A stretch of DNA of 64,000 bases from Mesotaenium endlicherianum (taxonomy: Eukaryota; Streptophyta; Zygnematophyceae; Zygnematales; Mesotaeniaceae): the NCBI GenBank assembly GCA_009602735.1, contig WELA01012509.1, positions 173,232-237,231 of the forward strand, written 5' to 3'. A model generated the notes under the pieces. The model saw only the letters and a list, made by a program, of their open reading frames with translations. It was not told the origin of the DNA and did not search any database. Positions 45,398-57,267 of this stretch are shown here, in pieces. Position 1 is the stretch's first letter. Every line of letters starts with the position of its first letter. The position numbers and the translations under genes were made by a program.

Positions 45398-48300
45398 GTA
45401 CGCCCCGAATTAATGCCTCCCATAGACATTGATGCTTGCGTTGGGGCTTAATGTGTCTCTTCTGTTGATGCTGGAGGTGGTTGAGGCGAAGCAACTATCA
45501 TAGAAAAAAACGGAAGCTTCATACAGTCAGACGCGCGTACATTGGAATGTTGACGCCTTTCCTTTGTCATGGAAAATTAGCACATTGTTTTTGCTTGTGT
45601 TGCAAACTGGCAGTACCATGTCTCGCCCTTTAAGTATTGAAGAGCGTCTGAGAAGGCTATCATGGCAGTTAATGTGCGTCAGGGTCATCCTGATCCGTGA
45701 GCATGTTATCTGGTTCAATTTTGTGCCTATATCTCTTGGTTCTAGGAAGTCCCGGGGGTTTAGGTGAAGCACAATGTCTACAGAAGCAGATGTGTTGTCT
45801 CAGACTTACTGATTTTCATGTTTTCTTTCAGTCAGTAACATTTGAAATATGTCTAGGAGAACAATAGTGTACCTGGTGACAATCTCATTATAGATGTACA
45901 GAGAGTTTGTAGGTTAGTAGATGGATTGCAAGTAGTAGAATGGATGCTTGTCAAATATAAGCTGAATTTGCAAGGATTAAGAAGGCTGAAAATTCTCTCG
46001 AAGTACCTGGGTGATTACTTGTGAGTAAATAAGTGTTGGCGTCTTTCTGAACTCTGAGGATGCATAGGTAGAGGTGCTCTATCATGGTAAGCCTTTTAGA
46101 GATGTTCAGATACAGAATTGTAGGTCACAAGGTTGTCTCATGTTACGGGAAGAGGGACCGTGGTTGGTTCTTATAGTGTCCATAATGTATCCTGCAAGTG
46201 ATTGAGTCTGTGGTACGTCTTAACGTGTCTGGGATTGACGGAGAAAAGTATGTCTGTTTTCCCAATAGGGAATTGGATGGTGTCTTTTTTCATGTTTCCA
46301 GGATATAGAGTTCTTTTAAAATAAAGGTATTTTGCTCGGTACTATGGTCTACAAGTCACTTGCAGAACTCAGCTCCTTTGCTGGACCCTTCTATTCTCGC
46401 TAAGCAAGCTTCTATCTTATTATGAAATGTGGACGTGATGCGATAGCTGCCCAATGCTTGTGTAGTAAGTTCATCTGTTTCTACTCTCGTTATTCTGTGT
46501 GAACGGACAGGCCACTCTTGCCAACTTGTATGCCAACTCAAGGCTGGGCAACAAGAGCGAATACCCAGCCGGGAGTCAGTACCAGCAGTATGCCCACAGG
46601 GTGGATGGAGATTCTCGTGCATTCTACGGGGGTGCAAATGTGCACGCATATGGTGGCCCTGCCCATGGAAGTCCTTCCTACTCCCAACCTTATGAAGCGA
46701 GCGGGCCCCTTCCAGCTTATCCTTCCCACAGAAGCTTCTCAAGGGGACTGCAGGAGCCTCAGGCACTTTCTGACCCCCGGTATGCGAACCCAAGGTATAG
46801 CTCTGAATTAAGGCATTCGAGCGATACACGCCTAGCAGAACCTCCCCCCCATCATGTGGACAACAGGTATTCAGACCCTAGAAAGAACGACTCCAGGCTT
46901 ATGGACCCTAGACTGAGCAACCAACGCTATCCACCTGAGCGGGGGACGTACATGGGTGGAAGCGTGGCGGGCTATGCCCATGCTCGTAATTTTCATGAGA
47001 GAGCGCCTCTTACTTCTGTAGACCCTAGAGTGGCACATGGCGATTCCCGCCAGATGGACCCTAGGGGACAATTAGACCCCCAAGATCTACGACTACACGT
47101 CGACTTACGGCCCAGCTTTGAGTCACTCTTGTCCCCTCGGGGTGAAGGCCAGTCTACTGGTGATGTACGACCAACAGACCTCAGGCTGGGGTCAGAGGCT
47201 CGAGGGGGTGAAAGGGGCGGTGGTGGCAGCGGTGGTGGTGGGGGTGGAGGAAACCAGTATGGGGCAGTGGCGGAATTAAGAGGTCAGGAGTCCCTACCCA
47301 TGCAAGATTCTCCGCAACAAGGAGATGTTCGAGGTGGGGGCGGGGATAGTTGCGGTGGTGATGCTTACGGCAATGGGGCAGGCCCTGCCGCAGGAGAGCC
47401 CACAACAGACTCAATGCGGACAGGTTATGGGGCTTTGGAGAGGAGACCAGGCATGGACTTAGGCGACATGGAAGGTAGCAAAGGTGGCACTGAACAGGAG
47501 GGTGGAGGCAGCGGACCAAGGGATGGTAGCGGCAACCAGATGTCGAAGAAGGCACCTAGGAAATCGGCAGAAGCTGATGAGTATCAGGAGGTTTCAGGTA
47601 TGCTCACGTTGGCAGCGTCCATTAGATTCCTGAGCTGTACTTTGACTGTTGCTGGTTCCACACTCAGGCCCAATTTCACATCATAGCCTCCTGCAATATC
47701 TCTCGCACGTTCTTCACAACAGGGCCATCTGAGGTCGACTACCGAGTCCAATGCTTCTGCACACGTATCTCTTTTTCCCTTCTCTAATTGTTTGTTGAAC
47801 ATGTCAGAGGTAGGTCTTATCAAATGGTGCCGTTCAGAGTATGTGCTTGCAGTCTATCTTACATTGAAGTCGCGAAGTCTTGCCCATATAGAGGTGAGGG
47901 TGCAGGCCCGGCGAGGAGACTTTGAAGGGAGGTAGGGGTGGGGAACCATGCGGTGAGGGTTTGATACTACATCTGAGTTGAGAAATTTAACTTCTGTATG
48001 GAAGCTTCTTCTGGAAGGGTGGGGTTGTTTTCTTGTGTGTTGTAAACACTTGTCTGTTTCTGTGTGTGCTATTGAAGTGGTCACATGTTAAAATGTGAGT
48101 TTATGTATGGAATATGCAGGCAGCTGCTGGGTTCCACATCTGCTCGTGACCGCATCTGGCATGAGAAATTCTGAATGTGGTGAGGCATGAAATACAGGTC
48201 TATGCATGAAAGTAAAACTTGTACTGCTGAGAGGACGTCATGTGCAGGAGGACAAGAGAATAGCAACGAGGATGGCCAGCCAAGGACGTTGAAGCGCCCT

Positions 48301-50942
48301 CGTCTGGTGTGGACACCTCAGGTGAGGCTTTGCATGCTTAAGAGCTGGCTCTGGCATTGTCGTTGAGCTCAGGCCTATCAGACCTTTTGAACCACTAAGC
48401 ATGGCAGAAAATATGTTCTTGAAGGTGCAAACAAAAAGAAGGGGGAAAGGGGGATTTTTTGGGGGGNNNNNNNNNNNNNNNNNNNNNNNNNNNNNNNNNN
48501 NNNNNNNNNNNNNNNNNNNNNNNNNNNNNNNNNNNNNNNNNNNNNNNNNNNNNNNNNNNNNNNNNNNNNNNNNNNNNNNNNNNNNNNNNNNNNNNNNNNN
48601 NNNNNNNNNNNNNNNNNNNNNNNNNNNNNNNNNNNNNNNNNNNNNNNNNNNNNNNNNNNNNNNNNNNNNNNNNNNNNNNNNNNNNNNNNNNNNNNNNNNN
48701 NNNNNNNNNNNNNNNNNNNNNNNNNNNNNNNNNNNNNNNNNNNNNNNNNNNNNNNNNNNNNNNNNNNNNNNNNNNNNNNNNNNNNNNNNNNNNNNNNNNN
48801 NNNNNNNNNNNNNNNNNNNNNNNNNNNNNNNNNNNNNNNNNNNNNNNNNNNNNNNNNNNNNNNNNNNNNNNNNNNNNNNNNNNNNNNNNNNNNNNNNNNN
48901 NNNNNNNNNNNNNNNNNNNNNNNNNNNNNNNNNNNNNNNNNNNNNNNNNNNNNNNNNNNNNNNNNNNNNNNNNNNNNNNNNNNNNNNNNNNNNNNNNNNN
49001 NNNNNNNNNNNNGGGGGTGGGGGTTTGATGCATCGGGGATGGTGTGCATCATAGTCAAATATGAAGTATGCTCTCTTGAGCCGTCTTGTAGTTGGCTTTT
49101 GACTGCTCACTTTAGTGGGCCAGGGGAGGGACGCATTTTGTGGGAGGACTTGTATGTTCCCCCCTCCCTACATCTCTGGTCATTCTTCGTATAGATTACC
49201 TCTGAACCTCTCTAGACGTACACATCATGAAATTGGAAGCATACACAGGCACAGTCAGGCAGGGTACAATTACGGTGCCGGGTTGCGAGACAAGATGCAT
49301 GTAGCTAAGGGAAGGTAGGACTGACCCTCCTCACCTCACCTCTGTGCTGCGTTGACATAGGAAGCCACTAGAAGTGGGCTGTATCTCATGCGCTGGTGGT
49401 TTGGGATGTATGTGCCTTCCTCATGCGCTGTGATGCTTCTGCACAGCTGCACAAGCGGTTTGTGGACGCTGTGGGCCACTTGGGCATAAAGAACGCGGTG
49501 CCAAAGACCATCATGCAGCTCATGAACGTCGAGGGCCTCACAAGGTATGCCTGCTTCCCAGGCACAGACTCCACCGACGGCTGTACAACCTTAGCATGGT
49601 CCAACGTGCTCTCCGCTGGCGTTGTGTGCCGTGCCCTGCAGTCCGCTGTTGTTTGCTTGACACGAGCCATATGTTTGAGCTTGCTGGGTGATTGGGGCGG
49701 TGTTCAGCTCTAGCCGCCTGAGATTCTCACAACAATGCTGGCATGGTCCTGTGGTTGCAGGGAGAATGTGGCCTCTCACTTGCAGAAGTATCGGCTCTAC
49801 CTCAAGCGCATGCAGGTGCGCTCTTTTCCCGTCCTGTTTTTGCATGCCCCCGTACTTCCTCCGCCCCTTGTCCTCGTGCAAATTGGGCTCGTGCTGCTGT
49901 ACGAAAGTCACCTAGGGCTTTGTCACACTAGTTGACAATTTTATAGGGACTAGTAGGCTTGAGGGCTGGGCCCCTTGACGAGTCCTGGAAAGTTACAGGT
50001 GAGAGCAGTGCTTATCTTACTGTTGAGGATGGAGTATGACTGATGTGTTGGAGTGGATGTGACGCTTCGTATTTTGAGAGGACTTGCAGTCATGATGCAA
50101 AGAAGGAACTTTCTGTATACAGCAGTCATTGCGACGCTGACAGACTTATAAGCTGTATTGTCTTGGTTTCGTAGAAGGTTCGTCACTTACTTCCTTCAAC
50201 AGCAAGAGTGTAGTGTCCTCGCCATTGGCTGATTCAAATTTTGCATCTGGGATGTTGTTGGCCTTCTGTCCCACGGGGGAGGCCTCATCAGGACTGTTCG
50301 AGAAAAAATAGGGGCACTCCAATTTGCACACTGCTTAAGCGTGCCATGTAGCACTTTTGTCATCCCGAGGATAGGGTCTGATGGGGGCATCCTCTTGGCC
50401 TGCAGGGTCTCTCCAGCGAAGGCCCTTCTGCTTCGGATCATCTGTTTGCCTCAACCCCGATGCCACCTCCTCTGGCAAGCCCTCCCTCGCACCCCCTCTA
50501 CATGGGCAGCCGGCGGGACGATGGACCTCAACGCCACCATGCACAGCAGCAGCAGCAGCAGCAACAGCACCAGCACCACCAGCAACAGCACCAGCAGCAG
50601 CACCCGCACCACCAGCACCAGCAACAGCAGCATTCTCATCCTCATCCTGGTCACGGCCATGGTCGTCACCACGGGGAGCATGGGGGGCATGGAGCGCATG
50701 GGCATGGGCACGGTCATGGGCATGGGCGGCGTGGGGCGTCGCCTGACTCCATGCAGGCAGCACACAGTATGTACAGTCAGTATGAAAGTCATCCATATAA
50801 CAGCAGCCAACATCAGCTCATGCAACCTTCATCACCCCAAGGAATGGCACACGCTCGCGACTTCATGATGGAATCGCAAGCTGCTGCGCCTAGGTCGCCC
50901 CCTCAACAGGTCCTCAGTCTCTTTCCCAGCAGCGGGAGCTAG
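45185..50942 (+). CDS. LUX: LUX ARRHYTHMO/PCL1-like GARP transcription factor
   Basis: Six coding exons: 45185-45397, 46511-47597, 48248-48321, 49447-49544, 49761-49815 and 50406-50942. All introns are GT-AG, and together they give 687 residues plus a stop. In land plants LUX is the DNA-binding part of the nuclear evening complex with ELF3 and ELF4, repressing clock genes at dusk. The GARP (Myb-like) domain spans about residues 448-509: [61 protein letters not shown]. These match LUX rather than type-B response regulators, which read VVWS-ELHQQFV. The N-terminus ([26 protein letters not shown]) is also LUX-like. At 687 residues it is about twice Arabidopsis LUX, because of low-complexity regions. 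The start is the first Met after an in-frame stop; an upstream exon is possible. Confidence 0.9.
46511..47597 (+). CDS. LUX: LUX exon 2, low-complexity region
   Basis: Residues 72-433 plus one base. It follows GAACGGACAG and ends TTTCAG before GTATGC. It encodes a Tyr/Ser/Pro-rich stretch, then about 13 D-x-R tripeptides (DPR, DSR, DLR) between about residues 158 and 298. A poly-Gly run near 305-320 and a Gly/Glu-rich acidic stretch follow. It is likely disordered. Confidence 0.82.
48248..48321 (+). CDS. LUX: LUX exon 3, start of GARP domain
   Basis: Follows GTCATGTGCAG and ends CCTCAG before GTGAGG. It encodes residues 434-458, ending [12 protein letters not shown]. Confidence 0.88.
48467..49012. 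other. Assembly gap in LUX intron 3
   Basis: 546 unknown bases. The flanks are G-rich on both sides (GGGGGG before, GGGGGTGGGGG after), suggesting a hard-to-sequence G tract. No exon seems to be missing, since exons 3 and 4 join in frame within a conserved domain. Confidence 0.95.
49447..49544 (+). CDS. LUX: LUX exon 4, GARP domain core
   Basis: Follows CTTCTGCACAG and ends CTCACAAG before GTATGC, phase 2. It encodes residues 459-490, [20 protein letters not shown] to NVEGLT, with helices 1 and 2 of the Myb-like fold. Confidence 0.92.
49761..49815 (+). CDS. LUX: LUX exon 5, GARP recognition helix
   Basis: Follows GTGGTTGCAG and ends ATGCAG before GTGCGC. It encodes residues 491-509, [19 protein letters not shown], including the SHLQKYR signature of the DNA-recognition helix. 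Confidence 0.92.
50406..50942 (+). CDS. LUX: LUX exon 6, His/Gln-rich C-terminus
   Basis: Follows TTGGCCTGCAG. It encodes residues 510-687: [14 protein letters not shown], a Gln/His run at about 555-588 and a His/Gly run ([10 protein letters not shown]) at about 593-620. It ends SLFPSSGS before TAG. Confidence 0.88.
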   Translation, partial: GLSSEGPSASDHLFASTPMPPPLASPPSHPLYMGSRRDDGPQRHHAQQQQQQQQHQHHQQQHQQQHPHHQHQQQQHSHPHPGHGHGRHHGEHGGHGAHGHGHGHGHGRRGASPDSMQAAHSMYSQYESHPYNSSQHQLMQPSSPQGMAHARDFMMESQAAAPRSPPQQVLSLFPSSGS

Positions 50943-53482
50943 TAGTGGGTGAGATTCATCCGAGCTGTCAAAGTTTAGCTCTTTAATTCCTCTAAATTTC
51001 TGCCTTCGGCGCTCGAGTTCCTTCTAATTCAGCTGGGAAGCTGGCACGCGTGTAGTCTTTACCTATGTGGCTACTATCCACTTCTGGGGTATGTATTGTA
51101 GTACTTGTACGCTCATTATGGTCCGCTGCACACAACATTTCTTGTGGTACTTAGTATGGTGAACTGAGCCAAGTATGAGAGCGAGTTACAATTGTGATAG
51201 AACGCATGCCTTTGCAAATCGTATGAGGCAAGTGTTGGTTGTCTGTAGGATGAAATGCAGCATAGTATGAAGCGTTGTAAGATCCTATTCAAGATGTTCT
51301 AGGTTGAACATAATGTTTCCAATTTGTGGCCAATGGGGCTGTAACTTTGTTTGGTCACTTTTTCGTTGATGGCCATGGTATTGCATGTGTACATCTTGTC
51401 CAAATTGATGTGTGGTCGTCTACATATGCAAGTATACTTGTGATTGTGCTTGGGGTGCTATAGCAATTTGTGAAGTTGTTGATTTCTAGTAGTAGTACAA
51501 GGCTTGCTGGCTTCTCTTCTTAGCTCTTGAACGCCTATTTTTATTAAAATTGTGAACATCTTAAAATCATTAATGGTGTTAACATATATGCAGTTTCTCG
51601 TCTCATAATTAAATGTATCATGTATATAGGTCGTAGATCAAGCTAGTCAACTTGCAAGTCATTTTGTCATTATAAAAAATGTGAACTTATCCCTTACATC
51701 GTCACTTCAACTTTTATGCATATTCTTAAGTGACTTGCTGCAACTTTTACCACATTTTCTTCAAGGTCCAGATTTGATTGTCTTAGAGCTCGATCCAAAC
51801 ATGCTTAGTCCAAAGAGGAATACACATACTTGAGGCCCATTTTATTTGCATTTGATTGCTTCATGTTGCATGCTATTTATTGCCTATTTTACCTTAACAT
51901 TTGTGAAATTGTGCGAGTTACACCATGACCTGAATTGATCGACTAAAAAAACCATGGGAGTAGATTCCAAGTGGGGTAATAAGTGGGTTGGCTAAATAAA
52001 TGGACCAAGAATTGGTTCACCATCTCCAAATCCCACATGGCCGACAACATTCTACATATGAGTAATTTTAGGTTTCCACATTTTGTGCACTTCAAGTGCA
52101 GATCAAAACAGGGAGTCCTTTGAAATTGCACACAAATTATCGAAGCCCCCACGATCCTTTTGGTTCCAAAAGTCGTCGATGGATTTTGACAACCGTGTTT
52201 GTATGATTGCTAACTTTGTACTTCACTATTGTCGACGTTTTGTCATTAAATGCACAATATTTGACGCGTGTCAACAATTTAATCTAAAAAGAAATTAGGA
52301 TATGTATTTAGATCATTTGAAGGGCAGTCCAATGGAGCTTCCACCAAAGAACTTCACAAAGTTTACCTCCGAAGCTCTCCTCTTGATCTTCTCCGATGGT
52401 GAATGGAGTTTAGATGTCGTGCTCACATACGTCTAAATTATCCACTTGGTTGTCCCATTTTTTGACTAAACAATCCAAGTACCAACATCGTCCTCCAATC
52501 TGGTTTTGGAGGCAAGGTTCTTGTCCTCGTCTAGCATTGATTCCAGCAGTTGCTCTAACCCCCAAAAGTGAGATGACAAGTCCACATCTCTTGAAACCGC
52601 TCTTCAACTTGAACTTCAAATCTGGAACGTGATTTTCACATCGGCTGGTATTCTCTCCTCACCCGTATGTTGTTTTGGTCCGTTACATTGGGTTCCTTAT
52701 CAAAAATACTCAGGACCTTCACATAAGTTTTTGACTTCTGGTACAAGCTTCTTTTGGGCAATTTCAGTTCTTCATAGGATCGTTATGTCCACAAAGCGAA
52801 GCTTATGTCTTCACAAAATAAATGCACTTTTAGTCACTTGTAACCTGCTGACAACCAAGTAAGATTCATAATAAATTCTTTAGTCAGGCACATTGTCACC
52901 AACTTGGCCTAGCAAGGTCAAAGCAATTCATAAGTAAAGAAATCTCATTAGCAACAATGCAAGGCAAGCAAAGTTTCCAAAGTTCAGAAACGCCTTCGTG
53001 GCATTCTTTAATATTTGAAAATAGAAAATATTTTTGAAACTCTAAATACTTCTCATTAGCGCTACTCGTGGTTGCCAGTTATCACTTGAGCATCTCACTT
53101 TAGGTGTGGAGCTTCCTCACGTTTACATTCACACTTTTGAGTGGTGGTAGCACACAAGCCCTTTGCTTCAATGGTAGGTGACTTCTAAAAACTTTAGGAA
53201 ACAAAAAATCTTCACCTTCAATGAGGGAAGAGCTCTCTCCATCTCTAGCCTTAAATTTCCAAGGATTTTCTCAACCTTATCTTCCTAGAGCCTAGTAATC
53301 TGCCAAAATCTCTCGAGTGTGCAAAGAGATAAGTCTACTGTAGCTGGAACAACCTAACATGTTCTCACAATTTCTCGCAGCTTCTAACAATTACTTTGCA
53401 CTCAGGAGCACTCAAGCGACTTGCAGTTGTGGTTCAGTCCCCAGAAGATTTGTACACACACGCTTGAGCGCACGTCGTATCA
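50943..53482. other. Region downstream of LUX, nothing recognised
   Basis: 2.5 kb, AT-rich from about 51.5 kb. The first part should include the LUX 3' untranslated region. I see no coding similarity, LTR or tRNA. The part from about 52.0 to 53.4 kb could be an old unrecognised repeat, but nothing in it is diagnostic. Confidence 0.5.
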
Positions 53483-54196
53483 TGAAATGAATCGACTTAC
53501 CAATAGCCGAGTAACAATTAATAAAAGATTTTTATATTAACAAGTAATCTTTATGGCATTTCTTGGCTACTTAGTAAATAGCAAAGGATTTCACGACTAG
53601 TATCACAATACGTACACGTCAAATGCAAGTAAATGAGCATCAATCATGCAATCAGTAAACTCATACATAAGCAAGGTTAGAAGACAGTGCGTATCAATGG
53701 CTTTTCGCCTTAGATTCAGAGGTCTCTCAGTAAGCGGTACAAGAGAGTTGGCCTCGTTTTCGAATGCCGAACTTGAGAGCATGACCTACCTATGTACATC
53801 GGATGAGTTTACTGTTCAACGGCAAGTGCGATGGCATCGCCTACCCGGGAGTTAACCTCGTCAGTAGGACCTCAGCTAACCAAATTCATAGCCATCTCCC
53901 GTCATCCCGAATCGCCATCCACCCAAGGATGTCCTCTAGCCATTTATCTACCATATCACGCTTAGATGCAAATTTAGGCAGTTCACTGATATCGAGTACG
54001 GCAGTAAGCTGACTGTCAAAGAATGTGTCAGCAAGCTGACCTAAATTGACTTCAGCCTGCTGCTTACGGCTAAGTCATAATACTGAACATAATTAAAAAG
54101 TCCACCAGACAATATTGACTACAGTTCAGCTCGCTGGACTTAATCAACTATTATATCTAAATAAATGTTAAATCTAGCAATATATTGATTTATCAC
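53483..54196 (-). repeat. B6 3' LTR
   Basis: A 714-bp family B LTR, minus orientation, beginning TGAAATGAATCGACTTACC at 53483. The polypurine tract and hairpin (54215-54233, one changed pair) follow on the right. The left flank is non-repetitive DNA, so this is the outer edge of the right-hand transposon block. Confidence 0.88.
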
Positions 54197-54214
54197 AATC
54201 CCTCCAACTTAACT

Positions 54215-54233
54215 TGTTGTCGTCTCAACAACA
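54215..54233. repeat. TGTTGTCG hairpin, B6
   Basis: TGTTGTCG, TCT and CAACAACA: the stem has one mismatch. Position as in the other copies. Confidence 0.65.
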
Positions 54234-54329
54234 CTAAGATACTTCTCCTCATACAGCAAGCATTATATACAGCCATCTGACCTTAAGCATGCAATCGTGA
54301 TCCTACTGACCCCTGCATGCAATCTATGT

Positions 54330-55000
54330 TCCTGGGGCTCAATCCTCTGGTGAAGTAGACCTAGACCTAGACGTGGTTTACCTATATGCTGGCCTTCTGA
54401 ATCCTTCAGGCTCAGCCTAAGGTGCACCTAAAGAGGAACGCAACAGCTGAGCAGTCTCCTCTTGCATAGTTTGCAAGTTAATAGGAGCTGCTCGTTCCTC
54501 AGGAATCCTTAAATTAACAGTGACTACGACGGGGTTACCAGATGGGTGTTGCATTACATGGGACAAGAGAACATGCCCCCGATGCGAAGGTGATGCTGGC
54601 ATGCCATTAGCTGCCTCCCTAGCAGCCCCTCCTGCTGGCCCTATCTGCCTGAGTATCCACCCCTAGGGATGGAAGTGTCCTCCTGGTGAAGCTGCCAAGC
54701 CAAGTGACATCCGCCTCTCCAGCTGGCTGCTCCTCTTGCAGACTGCTCTCCTCCAGCTGCTTCAAGGCCCTTTCTGCCACTAACAGTCCATTTTTTTGCA
54801 ACCTAGGAGAGGGTGCAGAAGTCTGAGCTTTGACTGGGCTAGAGCGTACTCCTGTGTCCTGCTCCTCCTCCTCCTCCTATTCCTCAGAGACTACTGGGGT
54901 TGCCTCTGCCACCCTGTCCAGCTGAGCCCTAGATAAGGAGTAATCCAGTGACCTCTCCTGTCTAGCTTGGGTGGGGGTTGCTGGGCTATGATTGTGCTCA
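54330..55000 (-). pseudogene. B6 ORF3 remnant, type 2b
   Basis: The minus strand shows MPASPSHRGHVLLSHVMQHP, EETAQLLRSSLGAP and further blocks shared with B5 ORF3. The upstream part passes directly into the gag/pol boundary of B6. It is broken, with several breaks. Confidence 0.72.
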
Positions 55001-56512
55001 CTGACTTAGCAAAGAAATGTTGGACATTACGTGGAACAAGGTTATTCAAAGTGTGCACTCTCTGAAGATCTATATTGCCGATGGTCTCCTTTATCTGGTT
55101 GTCAGGCATGCATAGTGAATCTAGTTCAACAAGGCCCATACCACCTGCTACGAGGGAAGCTAGCGGTGACTCACTACCTCTAGCCTCCTCACAATCAATG
55201 GACTGGATTATTGATCGTTGCTGTCTTTTAAAGGTTGGTCCTTTCTTTCCACCTTTGGCAGGTGTTTCCTAGGACACAATTCTCGGTAGTGACCCCTCTG
55301 CTGACAATGGTAGCAAATTGAGTTTGCTGAGGCTAGTCTCGGCTTAGTCCTACCACCACCTCTTCCAAAGCCTCCTCGAGAGTGCCCACCTCTCCCTCTA
55401 GACTGTAAGGCATTGTACTCGTACCCCAAGTATCCTTGCTCATCCATCTGATCATCCTCAGCCTGGTCTTCTTCAATGGCATTGTAGGAACCATGTGGCT
55501 TTTTGACAACCTTCGCACCCAAAGCAGTACACTGGCGCTTATGGTCAAACTGCTGCTGATCCCAAGCATCAGTGCCTCAAATCAAGTCAGCGAGTTTTTC
55601 ATACTTCTTCTCAGCAAAATGACTCGAGACCTCAGACTTCAAGTCATACCGGAGGTATGCAACTCTATACAGTTCTGGCAACGCAGGCTGTTTTATCATG
55701 TTTTCCTAAACTTTCTGAGCATTATCAGCAACTGAAGTGGTCTGCTTCAGTGACAAGGAGATCATTGCATAGATAGCTTTCTCCATTTGAGTGATGACAT
55801 CAGATTTCTCACGCAATTGCTCAACGAACTCTTCCCATGTAGGGCCATCGAGTTGTTGGCCTTACGCTCTCCTTTGTAGAAGAGCCACCATTCTGCTACG
55901 CCGCCTTTCAGCAAAGCACCGGTGTGCCTCATCTTCTCAAAATCTTACCTGTCTGGATAATTCTCCAGCCACTGCTCAACATCACCGAGAAACTTTATCA
56001 GGTAGTACTTCTTGTTTCCCTCAGGGTCATAGTCCTGAGTGGCTTTGGCTTTGGCCTACTAGGCCCCCTGCCACCACCAGTAGTGTGAGAACCCAGTTGG
56101 TCCTTTTCGCGCAACAACGGCATCATAAATTTTCTGTCCTCCTGTTGGGACAGGTACATCATTGTCGTCTGAAATTGCATTTGGACGAACAATGCACCCA
56201 CATCAACATTCTGAGGTGGCAATCCAGCCATACTTGCGGTAGCAGCATTCAATCGTTCAGAAACGGTTTCGGCATTTCCTCTTGCTGTTGCATTAGCAAT
56301 TCTTGCTACTCCTAATTGCCTAATTATCTGGCTGAGTGGTACAGTAGTGGCTCCAGCAGGAGGTGGGTTTCAAAGATTGGCCCTTTCCGCCATCATATCT
56401 TCTACCGCTCTGTTGTCAGCCAGACGCCGCTTTTCAGCATTTGCCTCCTCCTCTGCCTTAGCTAATTGCTCCGCCTCTGTTTTGATAAGATCTTCCCCAG
56501 CTTGCTGAGCTG
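55000..56512 (-). pseudogene. B6 gag and start of pol, broken
   Basis: The minus strand shows the capsid block, a Gly/Arg-rich stretch (SRGRGGHSRGGFGRGGGRTK), the zinc knuckle CYHCQQRGHYRELC and the start of pol (LDSLCMPDNQIKETIGNIDL). The N-terminal part of gag ends where the B7 LTR starts. It is broken, with many breaks. Confidence 0.78.
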
Positions 56513-57233
56513 TGTAATGAATCACTATACTGGTCGATATAATATTCATTTAAATAATATAGTTAAATAAGTTCAGCCTGCTGAACTCTAGTTAATAATC
56601 AGTCTGCTGGACTTTATACTTAATATCAGTTTAATGACTTGGCCGGAAGTAGCAGGCTGAGGCCACCTTAAGTCAGCTTGCTAACACATTCTTTGACAGC
56701 CAGCTGACTTCCGTACTCGGTAGCAGCGAACTGCCTCAATATGCATCTAAGTGTGGTATGCTAGATGAATGGCCACATGACATCCCTATGATGGATGGCG
56801 ATTCGGGATGATGGGAGATGGCGGTGGATTTGGTTAACCGAGGTCCTACCAACGTGGTTAACTCCCGGGTAGGCGGTGCCATCGCACTGACCGTTGAACA
56901 GTAAACTCATTCCATGTACATACGCTAGACATTGCTCTCGAGTTCGGCATTCGGAAACGAGGCTAACTCTCTTGTATAGCTTACTGAGAGAGATCTGAAT
57001 CCAAGGCGAGAAGCCATTGATACGCACTGTCTTCTAACCTTGCTTATGTATGAGTTTACTGATTTGCATTATTGATGCTAGTTTACTCGCATTTGACTTA
57101 CGAGTATTATTCACTGCTAGTGTGTTGTCCTTTGCCGTTTAACCAGTTAACGGAAAATACCATAAAGATTACTTGCTGATATAAAGATCTTTATTAATTG
57201 TTAATCGCCTATTTGGTAAGTCGATTCATTTCA
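56513..57233 (+). repeat. B7 5' LTR
   Basis: 721 bp from TGTAATGAATC to GATTCATTTCA. The upstream-promoter part contains several near-palindromes of the form TCAGC-NN-GCTGA. The left flank is B6 gag. Confidence 0.93.
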
Positions 57234-57234
57234 G

Positions 57235-57246
57235 TGGTATCGGAGC
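57235..57246 (+). promoter_or_regulatory. Primer-binding site, B7
   Basis: TGGTATCGGAGC one base after the LTR; initiator-Met tRNA type. Confidence 0.88.
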
Positions 57247-57267
57247 AGTTATCACAGTCTTCTTTGT

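Larger units (their letters stand above)
53483..56512 (-). mobile_element. B6: remnant of a family B element
   Basis: Minus strand: 3' LTR (53483-54196), hairpin, ORF3 remnant and gag, with most of pol absent. B7 is inserted in its gag, at 56513. It is old and broken, with many breaks. Confidence 0.82.

Noticed and set aside
46356-47555. Long antisense open frames over LUX exon 2
   Set aside because: They are shadows of the GC-rich, low-complexity coding exon, whose plus-strand frame fits the splice sites and flanking exons.
48238-49110. Open frames of 189-290 residues across the gap
   Set aside because: They consist mainly of unknown bases and have no real coding content.
50335-50868. Alternative frames rich in Ala, Ser/Thr or Leu/Val over the CAG-rich part of LUX exon 6
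   Set aside because: They are frame-shifted readings of the same repeats; only the Gln/His frame continues the spliced LUX reading frame.
51943-52862. Possible retroelement or gene fragments in the AT-rich stretch downstream of LUX
   Set aside because: No conserved motif, terminal repeat or long frame could be identified.
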